Shown: one piece after another, positions 1 through 5,289 of the stretch
Layout of the letters: the number at the start of each line of letters is the position of its first letter
How positions within the stretch are numbered: position 1 is the stretch's first letter
DNA from: Clostridiales bacterium
GTDB taxonomy: Bacteria; Bacillota; Clostridia; Saccharofermentanales; DTU023
DNA length: 7,102 bases
Reading direction: 5' to 3'
Assembly (NCBI GenBank): GCA_004556455.1
Contig: SFGY01000057.1
Span: forward strand, 1 to 7,102
Program-made: the position numbers and the translations under genes
The notes under the pieces: generated by a model
The model's database searches: none
Told to the model about the DNA's origin: nothing
What the model saw: the letters and a program-made list of their open reading frames with translations, nothing else

Positions 1-43
1 AGGCAAAGCCGCAGAAGTCAATGTTGTGGGGATGGAGGCGCTA

Positions 44-427
44 ATGATGGAAAAGTACATTACCGATGAACGCACAGGGCTGAAATATGAATTGGTCGGA
101 GACTATTACCTGATTGCCGGGGACGATGAGCCAGAGCAAGAACAAGAGCCAATCGGAATATGGGGACAGCGGCACCTCCGCTATCTCAAGGAGCATCGCC
201 GTGTGCGCTATGCCAATCTGCTGACCAGCGGTGAATTGAATGCCTATCTTGCGGATATTGACCGACAGGCAGAGGAACTTTTTCTTCGGCTTGCAAAACA
301 AATGGCAGATGCAGAGGGAATTACGGAAAAACTGAAAGCCAGCGACCAAATGGAATGGGTCGGGCGGATGAACAGCATCCGAAACCGAGCTATGGAGATC
401 GTAAATGCAGAACTGATTTTCGCATAA
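44..427 (+). CDS. tnpV: TnpV-family transposon-encoded protein
   Basis: This small acidic, soluble protein (about 127 aa) is recognised as TnpV, a conserved accessory protein of Clostridia transposons and integrative elements whose biochemical role is not established. The family pattern is seen in the early YITDERTGLKYELVGDYY segment, the acidic D/E/P/Q linker, the block GIWGQRHLRYLKEHRR, and the C-terminal MEWVGRMNSIRNRAMEIVNA. The reading frame is open to the window edge, but a GGAGG at 34-38 sits 5 nt before the ATG at 44 and 8 nt before the ATG at 47, so one of these is the likely start. Another frame ends in TAA at 42-44, overlapping this ATG as TAATG, which suggests coupling to an upstream gene of the element lying outside the window. 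A strong terminator follows 15 nt after the stop. It marks the window's left part as the end of a mobile element. Confidence 0.85.
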   Translation: MMEKYITDERTGLKYELVGDYYLIAGDDEPEQEQEPIGIWGQRHLRYLKEHRRVRYANLLTSGELNAYLADIDRQAEELFLRLAKQMADAEGITEKLKASDQMEWVGRMNSIRNRAMEIVNAELIFA

Positions 428-442
428 GGATATATGACCAAG

Positions 443-476
443 GGCGGCAGGGAGTACCAACTCTCTGCCGCCTTTT
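443..476 (+). terminator. Rho-independent terminator after tnpV
   Basis: A 12-bp stem (GGCGGCAGGGAG at 443-454 with CTCTCTGCCGCC at 461-472, one G-T pair) with loop TACCAA is followed by TTTTC. It lies 15 nt after the tnpV stop and should end that transcript. The opposite strand has no T-run, so it is directional. Confidence 0.88.
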
Positions 477-634
477 CTTGTATTCGCAGCAATTATGTAA
501 GAATATTCCAAGCACAGCGGAAGCACCGAAGCCCGATGGGGAACAGGAGAATCAGTACACAGCACACAATCCCGAAGCAGCAAACTATCCGATCCATAGT
601 AGTATGGTTAGGATTGTCAAACAAAGTATTATCA
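477..634. other. Stretch without a convincing gene; possible mobile-element end
   Basis: No gene with a ribosome binding site is seen here. The minus strand has a 34-codon ORF (597 to 493) with a hydrophobic, Cys-rich core (IVCCFGIVCCVLILLFPIG) but no Shine-Dalgarno sequence. Short dyads cluster at the right side: CCATA/TATGG at 594-607, AGTAT/ATACT at 625-638, and CATAGTA/TACTATG spanning 595-641. They lie directly against the edge of the reversed DUF4230 fragment at 634-636. The outer end of the tnpV-bearing element is probably in this stretch, but no terminal repeat could be identified. Confidence 0.4.
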
Positions 635-1138
635 TACTATGTCGGAAAGTTGCCAACGGCAGATGCCAAGATAATTGAGTCATCAGAGAACGCTGGTATT
701 GACTTAAAGCTTCCCGGAGAAGTAGAAAAGACTATTGTCACTGTAAATGAAGTCCGAGCCAAAATACAGGAAATTGGCGAACTGACCTCTTGCGAAGGCA
801 GTTACATAGTGACGAAGGGACAGGATTTTACCCGTTATATGCTGGATGATATTCCGGTTCCGGGAACCACAAATCACATTGAGCTTACCTGCGCTGGCAT
901 CGTCAAGGCAGGGTACGACCTAGAGGATATTGTGGTTAAGGTAGACAATGACAGTCAAAAAATCTATGTGTCCCTACCGGAGGCTAAAATCAACAGCAAT
1001 CAGCTTATGTGGGACAGCAGTATGGAGTGTAATGAGAAAAACAACATTTTGAACCCTATTGATTTCGAGCAGTACCAGACGTTGATTTCTGATATCAAAG
1101 CAGAGGGACTACGAGAGGCTGAGAAGAATGGCCTTTAT
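635..1138 (+). pseudogene. DUF4230 domain fragment, lacking its N-terminus, probably inverted
   Basis: The + frame encodes a DUF4230-type domain, a family of membrane-tethered extracytoplasmic proteins of unknown function. Recognisable parts are VEKTIVTVNEVRAKIQEIGELTS near 728-795, the central HIELTCAGIVKAGYDLEDIV with VDNDSQKIYVSLPEAKI, and the late ILNPIDFEQYQTLISDIKAEGLREAEKNGLY ending at 1138. The open frame reaches back to 434, but that start lies inside the tnpV terminator and has no ribosome binding site, and no membrane helix precedes the domain. After the Tyr codon at 1136-1138 the family pattern stops abruptly, and the remaining 34 codons are the antisense of a peptide gene on the other strand. 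I infer that this is the body of the gene whose N-terminus lies at 1138-1212 on the minus strand. It is probably not expressed as a functional protein in this orientation. Confidence 0.7.
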
Positions 1139-1212
1139 CCTGCGCCAAACACTGCTGCAGCAATTATGACTACAGCAACAGTATTTTTGACAACCTTCCA
1201 GAAACGTTTCAT
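1135..1212 (-). pseudogene. N-terminal membrane segment of a broken DUF4230 gene
   Basis: A 25-codon frame starts MKRFWKVVKNTV, runs through a hydrophobic helix AVVIIAAAVFGAG, and stops at TAA (1135-1137). Its AAGGAGG overlaps the stop of the preceding peptide gene with 5 nt to the ATG, so it is set up for efficient translation. A short basic head plus one helix ending in Gly-Ala-Gly is what normally precedes a DUF4230 domain. The stop arises exactly where the oppositely oriented DUF4230 fragment begins. Replacing the bases after GGA by those starting at 635 gives an in-frame GAG-YYVGK join. It could instead be an independent 25-aa membrane peptide, but the in-frame repair favours a broken gene. 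Confidence 0.62.
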
Positions 1213-1222
1213 CTTGCCCTCC

Positions 1223-1309
1223 TTACAGCCATGCTGTAACTAACACAAGCAGGTAGAAGGCAGCAGCTGCGCCAACAATGACCAAAGCGATTTTTCCAAA
1301 CTTTTTCAT
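1223..1309 (-). CDS. 28-aa single-pass membrane peptide
   Basis: This frame is short but well formed. It begins MKKFGKIALVIVG, continues AAAAFYLLVLVTAWL, and ends in TAA. An AAGGAG lies 8 to 9 nt before the ATG, and the stop itself forms part of the AAGGAGG that serves the next frame 10 nt downstream. The composition, two basic residues followed by an almost unbroken hydrophobic helix of about 20 residues, predicts a small inner-membrane peptide. It lies 24 nt after the 65-aa gene and just before the DUF4230 start, so the three probably share one transcript. No family or function is recognised. A toxin-like or membrane-assembly role is possible but unsupported. Confidence 0.55.
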   Translation of the reverse strand: MKKFGKIALVIVGAAAAFYLLVLVTAWL

Positions 1310-1333
1310 TTTTTCTTTCTCCTTTTCTCTCTT

Positions 1334-1531
1334 TTACGATTTACGATTTTGCGTTATTTGCAGTTTTGTCCGTTTTTTGGTATGAGGAGTCAAAAAAGCC
1401 TGCATGACGCCGCTTTCCAACTGCGTTCCCATGACCAATGAATACGAAAGGCCGATACGATCTGCATATGCAGTATTCTGCCTTGCTTTCTCAACTACTC
1501 TGGAGGCACGGACCCTTTCATTGACCGTCAT
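1334..1531 (-). CDS. Small basic protein of unknown function (65 aa)
   Basis: The product is a short, basic, soluble protein. The N-terminal half (MTVNERVRASRVVEKARQ, then YADRIGL) is predicted helical and patterned like a small conserved domain. The tail from about residue 49 is Lys/Arg/Thr-rich with no clear structure. No family was identified with confidence. The start is well supported: AAGGAGGT at 1538-1545 lies 6 nt upstream of the ATG, and a TATAAT-like -10 box lies about 46 nt upstream. It is the first gene of a likely three-member minus-strand unit with the 28-aa peptide and the broken DUF4230 gene. The XRE terminator at 1652-1685 isolates it from the large operon upstream. Confidence 0.6.
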   Translation of the reverse strand: MTVNERVRASRVVEKARQNTAYADRIGLSYSLVMGTQLESGVMQAFLTPHTKKRTKLQITQNRKS

Positions 1532-1571
1532 AGGAACACCTCCTTCAGAAAGTCCTTATCTCCTTTGTGTG

Positions 1572-1605
1572 ATTATATTATAAAGCCTCACCAGTTCTGG
1601 AAAAA
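1572..1605 (-). promoter_or_regulatory. Candidate sigma-A type promoter for the 65-aa gene unit
   Basis: On the minus strand TTTATAATATAATC contains two overlapping TATAAT hexamers (1577-1582 and 1572-1577). The matching -35 region is poor (TTTTTC at 1600-1605 with a 17-nt spacer). Transcription would start near 1570, leaving a leader of roughly 40 nt with the AAGGAGGT site. The -10 match is exact and the placement sensible. The weak -35 suggests activator dependence or simply a weak promoter. Confidence 0.5.
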
Positions 1606-1619
1606 TGACTGCAAGTGCA

Positions 1620-1637
1620 AAATACGATGCCGTATTT
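1620..1637. promoter_or_regulatory. Perfect dyad, possible operator
   Basis: AAATACG and CGTATTT form a perfect 7-bp inverted repeat around ATGC. It lies about 40 bp upstream of the TATAAT box, just past the XRE terminator, where a dimeric regulator could bind. There is no second copy in the window and no direct evidence of binding. Confidence 0.28.
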
Positions 1638-1651
1638 CCTCTATTACAGCA

Positions 1652-1685
1652 AAAACCACTTCGGCTAATTGACCGAAGTGGTTTT
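1652..1685 (-). terminator. Rho-independent terminator ending the toxin operon
   Basis: A perfect 13-bp stem (AAAACCACTTCGG at 1652-1664 with CCGAAGTGGTTTT at 1673-1685) encloses an 8-nt loop, 16 nt after the stop of the regulator gene. The minus-strand transcript ends its stem in a T-run, as expected. The + strand also has T residues, so it may work both ways, but only the minus side has a gene to terminate. Confidence 0.88.
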
Positions 1686-1701
1686 CAACGACTATGTTTA
1701 C

Positions 1702-2211
1702 CTATTTGCTCTTAGCCGCATTGTAATCATCGATATCAATCGATCCATTGGCCAGCATCTGCTCTGACCAAAGCTGAAGCGTTTCCACAGTGATAGAGAT
1801 TTTTTCAAGTTCCTCCTGGATATGTATGAAGTCCTGAATCTCATCGCCGGTAATCTGTCCGTCAGATGTTATTTCGATCAGCCGCTCCTGCTTTTTGTGC
1901 ATGGCATTCAAAGATGCCAGCATTTCAAGGACTATCTGTGAAAGGTCTTTGATCTTTACCTCGGGGACATATTGCTGGCCTATCGGACATTCCTTGGCGC
2001 AGTAATGGTTACAAAGATTGGGGTTCTTATAGCCGATGGACATCTCCAAAACCTCATCAGAGCGAGGGGTAGACTTTTCATTTTCGATTTTCTCAATTCG
2101 TTCCGGGGAAATCCATCCCAGCACTTCGCTGGCTTTTTCTCTGGAATAGCCAAGCGCCTCTCGGCTAATCTGATAGACGGTTTTATTTTCTTTTGTAGAT
2201 ATTCGTCCCAT
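1702..2211 (-). CDS. Helix-turn-helix (XRE-like) regulator with a Cys cluster
   Basis: This is a probable cytoplasmic DNA-binding regulator of 169 aa. Residues 11-57 form an XRE-like helix-turn-helix, with TVYQISREALGYSREKASEVL giving the first helices and ISPERIEKIENEKSTPRSDEVLEMS the recognition and closing helices. Residues 65-81 (NLCNHYCAKECPIGQQY) contain C67, C71 and C75 in a CX3CX3C arrangement. Residues 86-154 are Leu/Glu-rich helix, probably a coiled-coil dimerisation segment. The start at 2211 has AAAGAGG 9 nt upstream. The longer open frame back to 2439 would overlap the immunity gene and is rejected. It is the last gene of the six-gene run, 20 nt after the SUKH gene and just before a terminator. 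It may autoregulate the operon, but its target is not visible. I know the family from related mobile DNA but cannot give a gene name. Confidence 0.8.
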   Translation of the reverse strand: MGRISTKENKTVYQISREALGYSREKASEVLGWISPERIEKIENEKSTPRSDEVLEMSIGYKNPNLCNHYCAKECPIGQQYVPEVKIKDLSQIVLEMLASLNAMHKKQERLIEITSDGQITGDEIQDFIHIQEELEKISITVETLQLWSEQMLANGSIDIDDYNAAKSK

Positions 2212-2231
2212 AAATACGATCCTCTTTTGAG

Positions 2232-2618
2232 TTACAATTCGATATATTCCGCCAATGACCCGCAGAGTTTTCGAGGCTTTATATGAGGCGCTGTTTGATA
2301 AACGGCCCCACTTTTGTCCTGCCATAGAACAATACCGTCGATATTGGCCTGCTCCAGCACATACCAATCCAACGGAACAGTAGTGTTGCTGCGTTCCTCT
2401 AAGGTAACAGGCACAACATTCAACCGTTTGGACCCGCAAACGCCTGTTAGCTCATGCCCAGCAAAAGATGCCGCTCCAAAGGCAGCGACATATTCCCGAT
2501 AGTCTTGTGCAAATTGAAGGCCAAGTGTAATCTCTGCATTTTGAATGTTTTTATCGGAAGCTCCATTTAATGCGCAGAAATTCTCTTTGCGTTGCATTTT
2601 CGTTGCAATGTCGTTCAT
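2232..2618 (-). CDS. SUKH (SMI1/KNR4-type) immunity protein
   Basis: The product (128 aa) matches the SUKH superfamily, whose bacterial members usually bind and neutralise the toxin encoded next door, acting in the cytoplasm of the producer. Family marks are the helix IQNAEITLGLQFAQDYREYV followed by FG (residues 25-48), the HELTG strand near 55-59, the core NVVPVTLEERS (67-77), DWYVLEQANIDGIVLWQDKSGAVYQ (84-108), and the closing SLAEYIEL. There is no signal peptide. The start lies 2 nt after the toxin stop, with GGGAGG inside the last toxin codons about 12 nt upstream, so it is translationally coupled to the toxin. Position and fold together make it the cognate immunity protein for the LHH nuclease. 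This pairing is inferred from family practice, not shown by the sequence. Confidence 0.85.
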   Translation of the reverse strand: MNDIATKMQRKENFCALNGASDKNIQNAEITLGLQFAQDYREYVAAFGAASFAGHELTGVCGSKRLNVVPVTLEERSNTTVPLDWYVLEQANIDGIVLWQDKSGAVYQTAPHIKPRKLCGSLAEYIEL

Positions 2619-2620
2619 AG

Positions 2621-3835
2621 TTATGTGGTACCTCCCATCATTTTCGCTAACTGTTTCCAGAATTGCTGGCGTTGTAAATCCCAGGTATTTCCTACGCCAT
2701 GCACCTCGGTAGGCTCACCAAACACATGCCATATCTTGTTGTTACCGCCCTGCATATGTTCGGCCTTGGTTAACACTGCCAAAGTTGAGTCTGCATGCTG
2801 ACCGATGTGATGTAATTCATACGGTGTCCCGGATGGATCAAGTGCTGCGATTCCTTGCTCCATTCTCTGTAGATTTGTCCTCCCCATATCATCGACATAA
2901 TTTAAATCTATTTTCCGGATGAGAGCCATGTTACCATTGACCATATGTGGAGACAGACCAGCTGATTGACAAATCTGATACTGTTCTATACTGGAAAATT
3001 GCTTGATGACATCCAGCGGATATCCAGACTCTTTTTGGATCAAGGCAGCCTCATTCATTGTCAAGCCATTCAGTGTAGCACCCTTTAATGCAATCGCTTC
3101 GCCGGCACCTCCGGCAATCGTGCCTGAAATTGCGCCCCATTTGAAGCCTTCGCTGCCTGCCAATGCTGCAGCCTTCATAGATTCATTTAGATCACCGGTT
3201 TCAATTCCTTTGACAACACCTGCGGATACGCCACTGAACACACCGGATGAGAGTGCCATAATTGTGCCCGTTTTGGCAGAGGCCGCAAAAATCATACTGA
3301 CAGCCGGTGCACCTGCGCCATAGGTCACAATAGAAACCGTAACACAAACTAGAATAACGCCTGTTCCGATCGCAACATTCTTGAGTATCTGATCGTAGGT
3401 ATCGTCGTATTTCTGGAATTCTGTGACAACGGTTTGCCCATCGTCGCCAAGGGTAAACACATATCTTGTTCCCTGAAAGTAAGAATCCAGTTCTGATAGC
3501 GTATAGCCGAAGTAGATGTTTTCCTGCGAATTGTATGCCACCTCTTCCAAATACTCTTTTGAGATATATATGGCATTTACATTTTCTACGAAATAGTCTT
3601 CGCTATTGAGTGTCGTTACAAGCTCGGAATAGATGCTATCCTCCAAATATGGCAGAAGATTCACATCATTAAGGTCAGAAAATTCTGGCGGTTCTTCTTC
3701 AGTAAAAGAGTATGACGATTCCGGTTGACTCGTCGCTGGGGCAGTCGTCTCCTCTTGAATGCCATCGCTATTCGTTTGCGGTGCACACCCGGTTAATAAA
3801 GCACACACAAGAATCAAGGCAATTAATCGCTTCAT
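2621..3835 (-). CDS. Lipoprotein with C-terminal LHH nuclease toxin domain
   Basis: This 404-aa protein joins an export signal to a toxin domain. Residues 1-16 are a lipoprotein signal peptide with lipobox LTGC (C17 lipidated), followed by a Ser/Thr/Pro/Glu-rich tether to about 55 and an unrecognised region to 150. Residues 153-172 are strongly hydrophobic, and 175-255 are Gly/Ala-rich (WGAISGTIAGGAGEAIAL), like the pre-toxin glycine-rich segments of polymorphic toxins. The tail from about 297 is the LHH group of the HNH/Endo VII superfamily: ALIRKIDLNY, then YELHHIGQ with the hallmark LHH at 341-343, then LAVLTKAEH (H360), GGNNKIWH (N366, H370). It is predicted to cut nucleic acid with a bound metal. 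The ATG overlaps the preceding stop as TAATG behind GGGGGTG. The SUKH gene follows 2 nt after. Toxin identity is strong, but the export route is unknown. Confidence 0.85.
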   Translation of the reverse strand: MKRLIALILVCALLTGCAPQTNSDGIQEETTAPATSQPESSYSFTEEEPPEFSDLNDVNLLPYLEDSIYSELVTTLNSEDYFVENVNAIYISKEYLEEVAYNSQENIYFGYTLSELDSYFQGTRYVFTLGDDGQTVVTEFQKYDDTYDQILKNVAIGTGVILVCVTVSIVTYGAGAPAVSMIFAASAKTGTIMALSSGVFSGVSAGVVKGIETGDLNESMKAAALAGSEGFKWGAISGTIAGGAGEAIALKGATLNGLTMNEAALIQKESGYPLDVIKQFSSIEQYQICQSAGLSPHMVNGNMALIRKIDLNYVDDMGRTNLQRMEQGIAALDPSGTPYELHHIGQHADSTLAVLTKAEHMQGGNNKIWHVFGEPTEVHGVGNTWDLQRQQFWKQLAKMMGGTT

Positions 3836-5190
3836 TAAACATCACCCCCATTATCGGCTTTGTCTGCTGAATCTATTCGTGAGATGTTTTTCGCACGGCG
3901 CTTTTTCTTGCGTTGGGCTATTGCGATTGCCGACCCAATAAATGCCGCTAAAAGTGTAGCACCTCCTGCATACAGCCACATGCCAGCTGGCATGTGGTTT
4001 TTTGATGCATCGTCGGATGAAGAAACCTCACTGTTAGGCTGCTCGCTGTGATTATCTTCGTCTTTTGTCGTTGTATCATTTTCTTCATTTGGGTTCGTAG
4101 GCTCAGCCGGTGGTAGCGACTGCTCAGATGCCGGAATCAGCGTACCATCTGCCGCAACAGTTGCTCCCATTGACAGTTGATATTCTACATCCGAAATGGA
4201 AAGTCCTGTTGCAACGTGAGCTTTGAGTACATCATCCGTTCCGACATAGATAACTTTCGTAGTTGTTTGATTTGTATATTGATTACTTACGGTAATTGTA
4301 TAGATGCCCTCATCTGTATACTTCTCGCCATCTTTGGCAGGCTTATTGAAGCGGACATCTTCGGTTAGTCCCTCTGCACCATCCTTGCGTACTTCTTTCT
4401 TAATATCAATGTTAAGGTATCTGGATTTTGCAAGATCAAGGTAGAAACCGTTTTCGGTAATCGAACTGTTTGTTAATTCGGCTCCTGTAACAACATCAAA
4501 TGGATAAACCATACAATTACCATTGCGGACGGAAAAGCGGAAGAAAATCCGGTAGTCATTGTATGATGGAAACGGATTCCAACCGAACAAATCGAGATTG
4601 TTTTTACGCAACTCATAATCCAAAGCAACCTCATAATCCCCTTCCTCACAGAGCTTTACCTCCACGGCAGCATTCTGTGATGCAGTTGCCGCCAAATAAT
4701 CAGTGTAGATTACAGGGTCGCCGGCATGATTTTGGTAATCTGTATGGCGAATAATCAATGTGCCACGCCCCATATCAGTCTTTTCAATACCGAAATACTC
4801 GTCGTGGCCGTTGGCATCATCGTTGATCGAAAGCGTCTCATCTCCATTGAGCTTTGTAATGTCCTGCTCCAGTTTAAACCACAGTGTGACTGTATCACCG
4901 ACTGTTTTCAAAAATACTGGAGTGCCATTCTTATCTTCTGTGACACGTGTGTATCCATTTACGTAGAACTCACCAAGTTTCCACCCGAAATGAGGATCGT
5001 TCTCAGAGATTGCATTGTTTTCGGAAAAACCGGTATCGTGGCCTGCATTCACAACAGTACCCAAGTAGTGTTTGGATTCATTCGATTCTTCGGTTGCATA
5101 CGCAATAGGTGGCGAAATCGCCATCATTGCTATCACAATGGAAAACAGCAGCGCAAAGAACGGTTTAGAAGATTGTACGACTTTTCTCAT
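3835..5190 (-). CDS. Secreted single-pass surface protein of unknown family
   Basis: The product (451 aa from the ATG at 5190) is a cell-surface protein with its bulk outside. Residues 1-32 form a Sec signal peptide ending in AYA before TEESNE. Residues 33-350 are rich in aromatic and beta-prone stretches. Segment 293-317 (DEGIYTITVSNQY, TTTKVIYVG) resembles the last strands of an Ig-like beta-sandwich. Residues 352-400 are a Pro/Asn/Glu/Ser/Thr/Asp linker, followed by a membrane helix at about 403-425 and a stop-transfer QRKKKRRAK with a short cytoplasmic tail. There is no LPXTG motif. GTG at 5199 is possible, but ATG at 5190 has GGTGA 5 nt upstream and gives a cleaner signal peptide. Its stop overlaps the toxin ATG, so the two are made together. 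It could be a display partner, receptor or transport aid for the toxin. No function is recognised. Confidence 0.72.
   Translation of the reverse strand: MRKVVQSSKPFFALLFSIVIAMMAISPPIAYATEESNESKHYLGTVVNAGHDTGFSENNAISENDPHFGWKLGEFYVNGYTRVTEDKNGTPVFLKTVGDTVTLWFKLEQDITKLNGDETLSINDDANGHDEYFGIEKTDMGRGTLIIRHTDYQNHAGDPVIYTDYLAATASQNAAVEVKLCEEGDYEVALDYELRKNNLDLFGWNPFPSYNDYRIFFRFSVRNGNCMVYPFDVVTGAELTNSSITENGFYLDLAKSRYLNIDIKKEVRKDGAEGLTEDVRFNKPAKDGEKYTDEGIYTITVSNQYTNQTTTKVIYVGTDDVLKAHVATGLSISDVEYQLSMGATVAADGTLIPASEQSLPPAEPTNPNEENDTTTKDEDNHSEQPNSEVSSSDDASKNHMPAGMWLYAGGATLLAAFIGSAIAIAQRKKKRRAKNISRIDSADKADNGGDV
3976..4003 (+). repeat. 22-bp perfect palindrome followed by six T, inside a coding region
   Basis: CCACATGCCAG (3976-3986) is followed directly by its exact reverse complement (3987-3997) and then by TTTTTT (3998-4003) on the + strand. 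It lies within the surface-protein gene, over the codons for HMPAGMW just before its membrane helix. In shape it is a terminator for + strand (antisense) transcription, yet no + strand gene ends here. It could alternatively be a binding site for a dimeric protein or a chance result of codon choice. Confidence 0.55.
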
Positions 5191-5206
5191 AATCTTCACC
5201 CAGTCA

Positions 5207-5223
5207 TCCGGGCAAGTGCCGGA
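5207..5223 (-). promoter_or_regulatory. Small leader hairpin before the surface-protein gene
   Basis: On the minus strand TCCGG and CCGGA pair around CACTTGC, about 17 nt before the ATG at 5190, directly after an AAAGAGG that is too far from the ATG (about 33 nt) to serve it in linear form. Folding this hairpin would bring AAAGAGG closer to the start. No convincing -35/-10 pair or terminator was found in the 5191-5289 gap. Confidence 0.25.
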
Positions 5224-5289
5224 CCTCTTTCTTTAAGTAATAGGAGAAATGCTGTTTGAGGGTAGCGCAGAATCACATTGGAATGCTTT

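Noticed and set aside
493..597. 34-codon hydrophobic Cys-rich ORF on the minus strand
   Set aside because: It has no Shine-Dalgarno sequence and no recognised relatives, and it lies in a region likely to be an element edge.
434..634. Extension of the DUF4230 frame back to ATG 434 or ATG 536
   Set aside because: ATG 434 precedes and reads through the tnpV terminator, neither start has a ribosome binding site, and the encoded residues do not look like a signal or membrane segment.
604..678. ATG 604 reading MVRIVKQSIIIL as an independent + strand N-terminus of the DUF4230 gene
   Set aside because: It has no ribosome binding site, is in a different frame from the DUF4230 body and stops at 678. 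It remains a weak alternative to the inversion model if a deletion removed part of a membrane helix.
614..1193. TTGTCAAA (614-621) and its complement TTTGACAA (1186-1193) as invertase repeats
   Set aside because: Eight bases is short for a recombination site, and recombining there would leave the gene broken at 1135-1138, so it does not explain the split.
2212..2439. Longer N-terminus for the helix-turn-helix gene
   Set aside because: It would overlap most of the immunity gene in another frame, and the well-placed AAAGAGG supports the start at 2211.
1702..2618. Regulator plus SUKH protein as a classical two-gene toxin-antitoxin pair
   Set aside because: SUKH proteins are immunity proteins and the LHH toxin is directly adjacent, so the regulator is better read as the operon's last gene.
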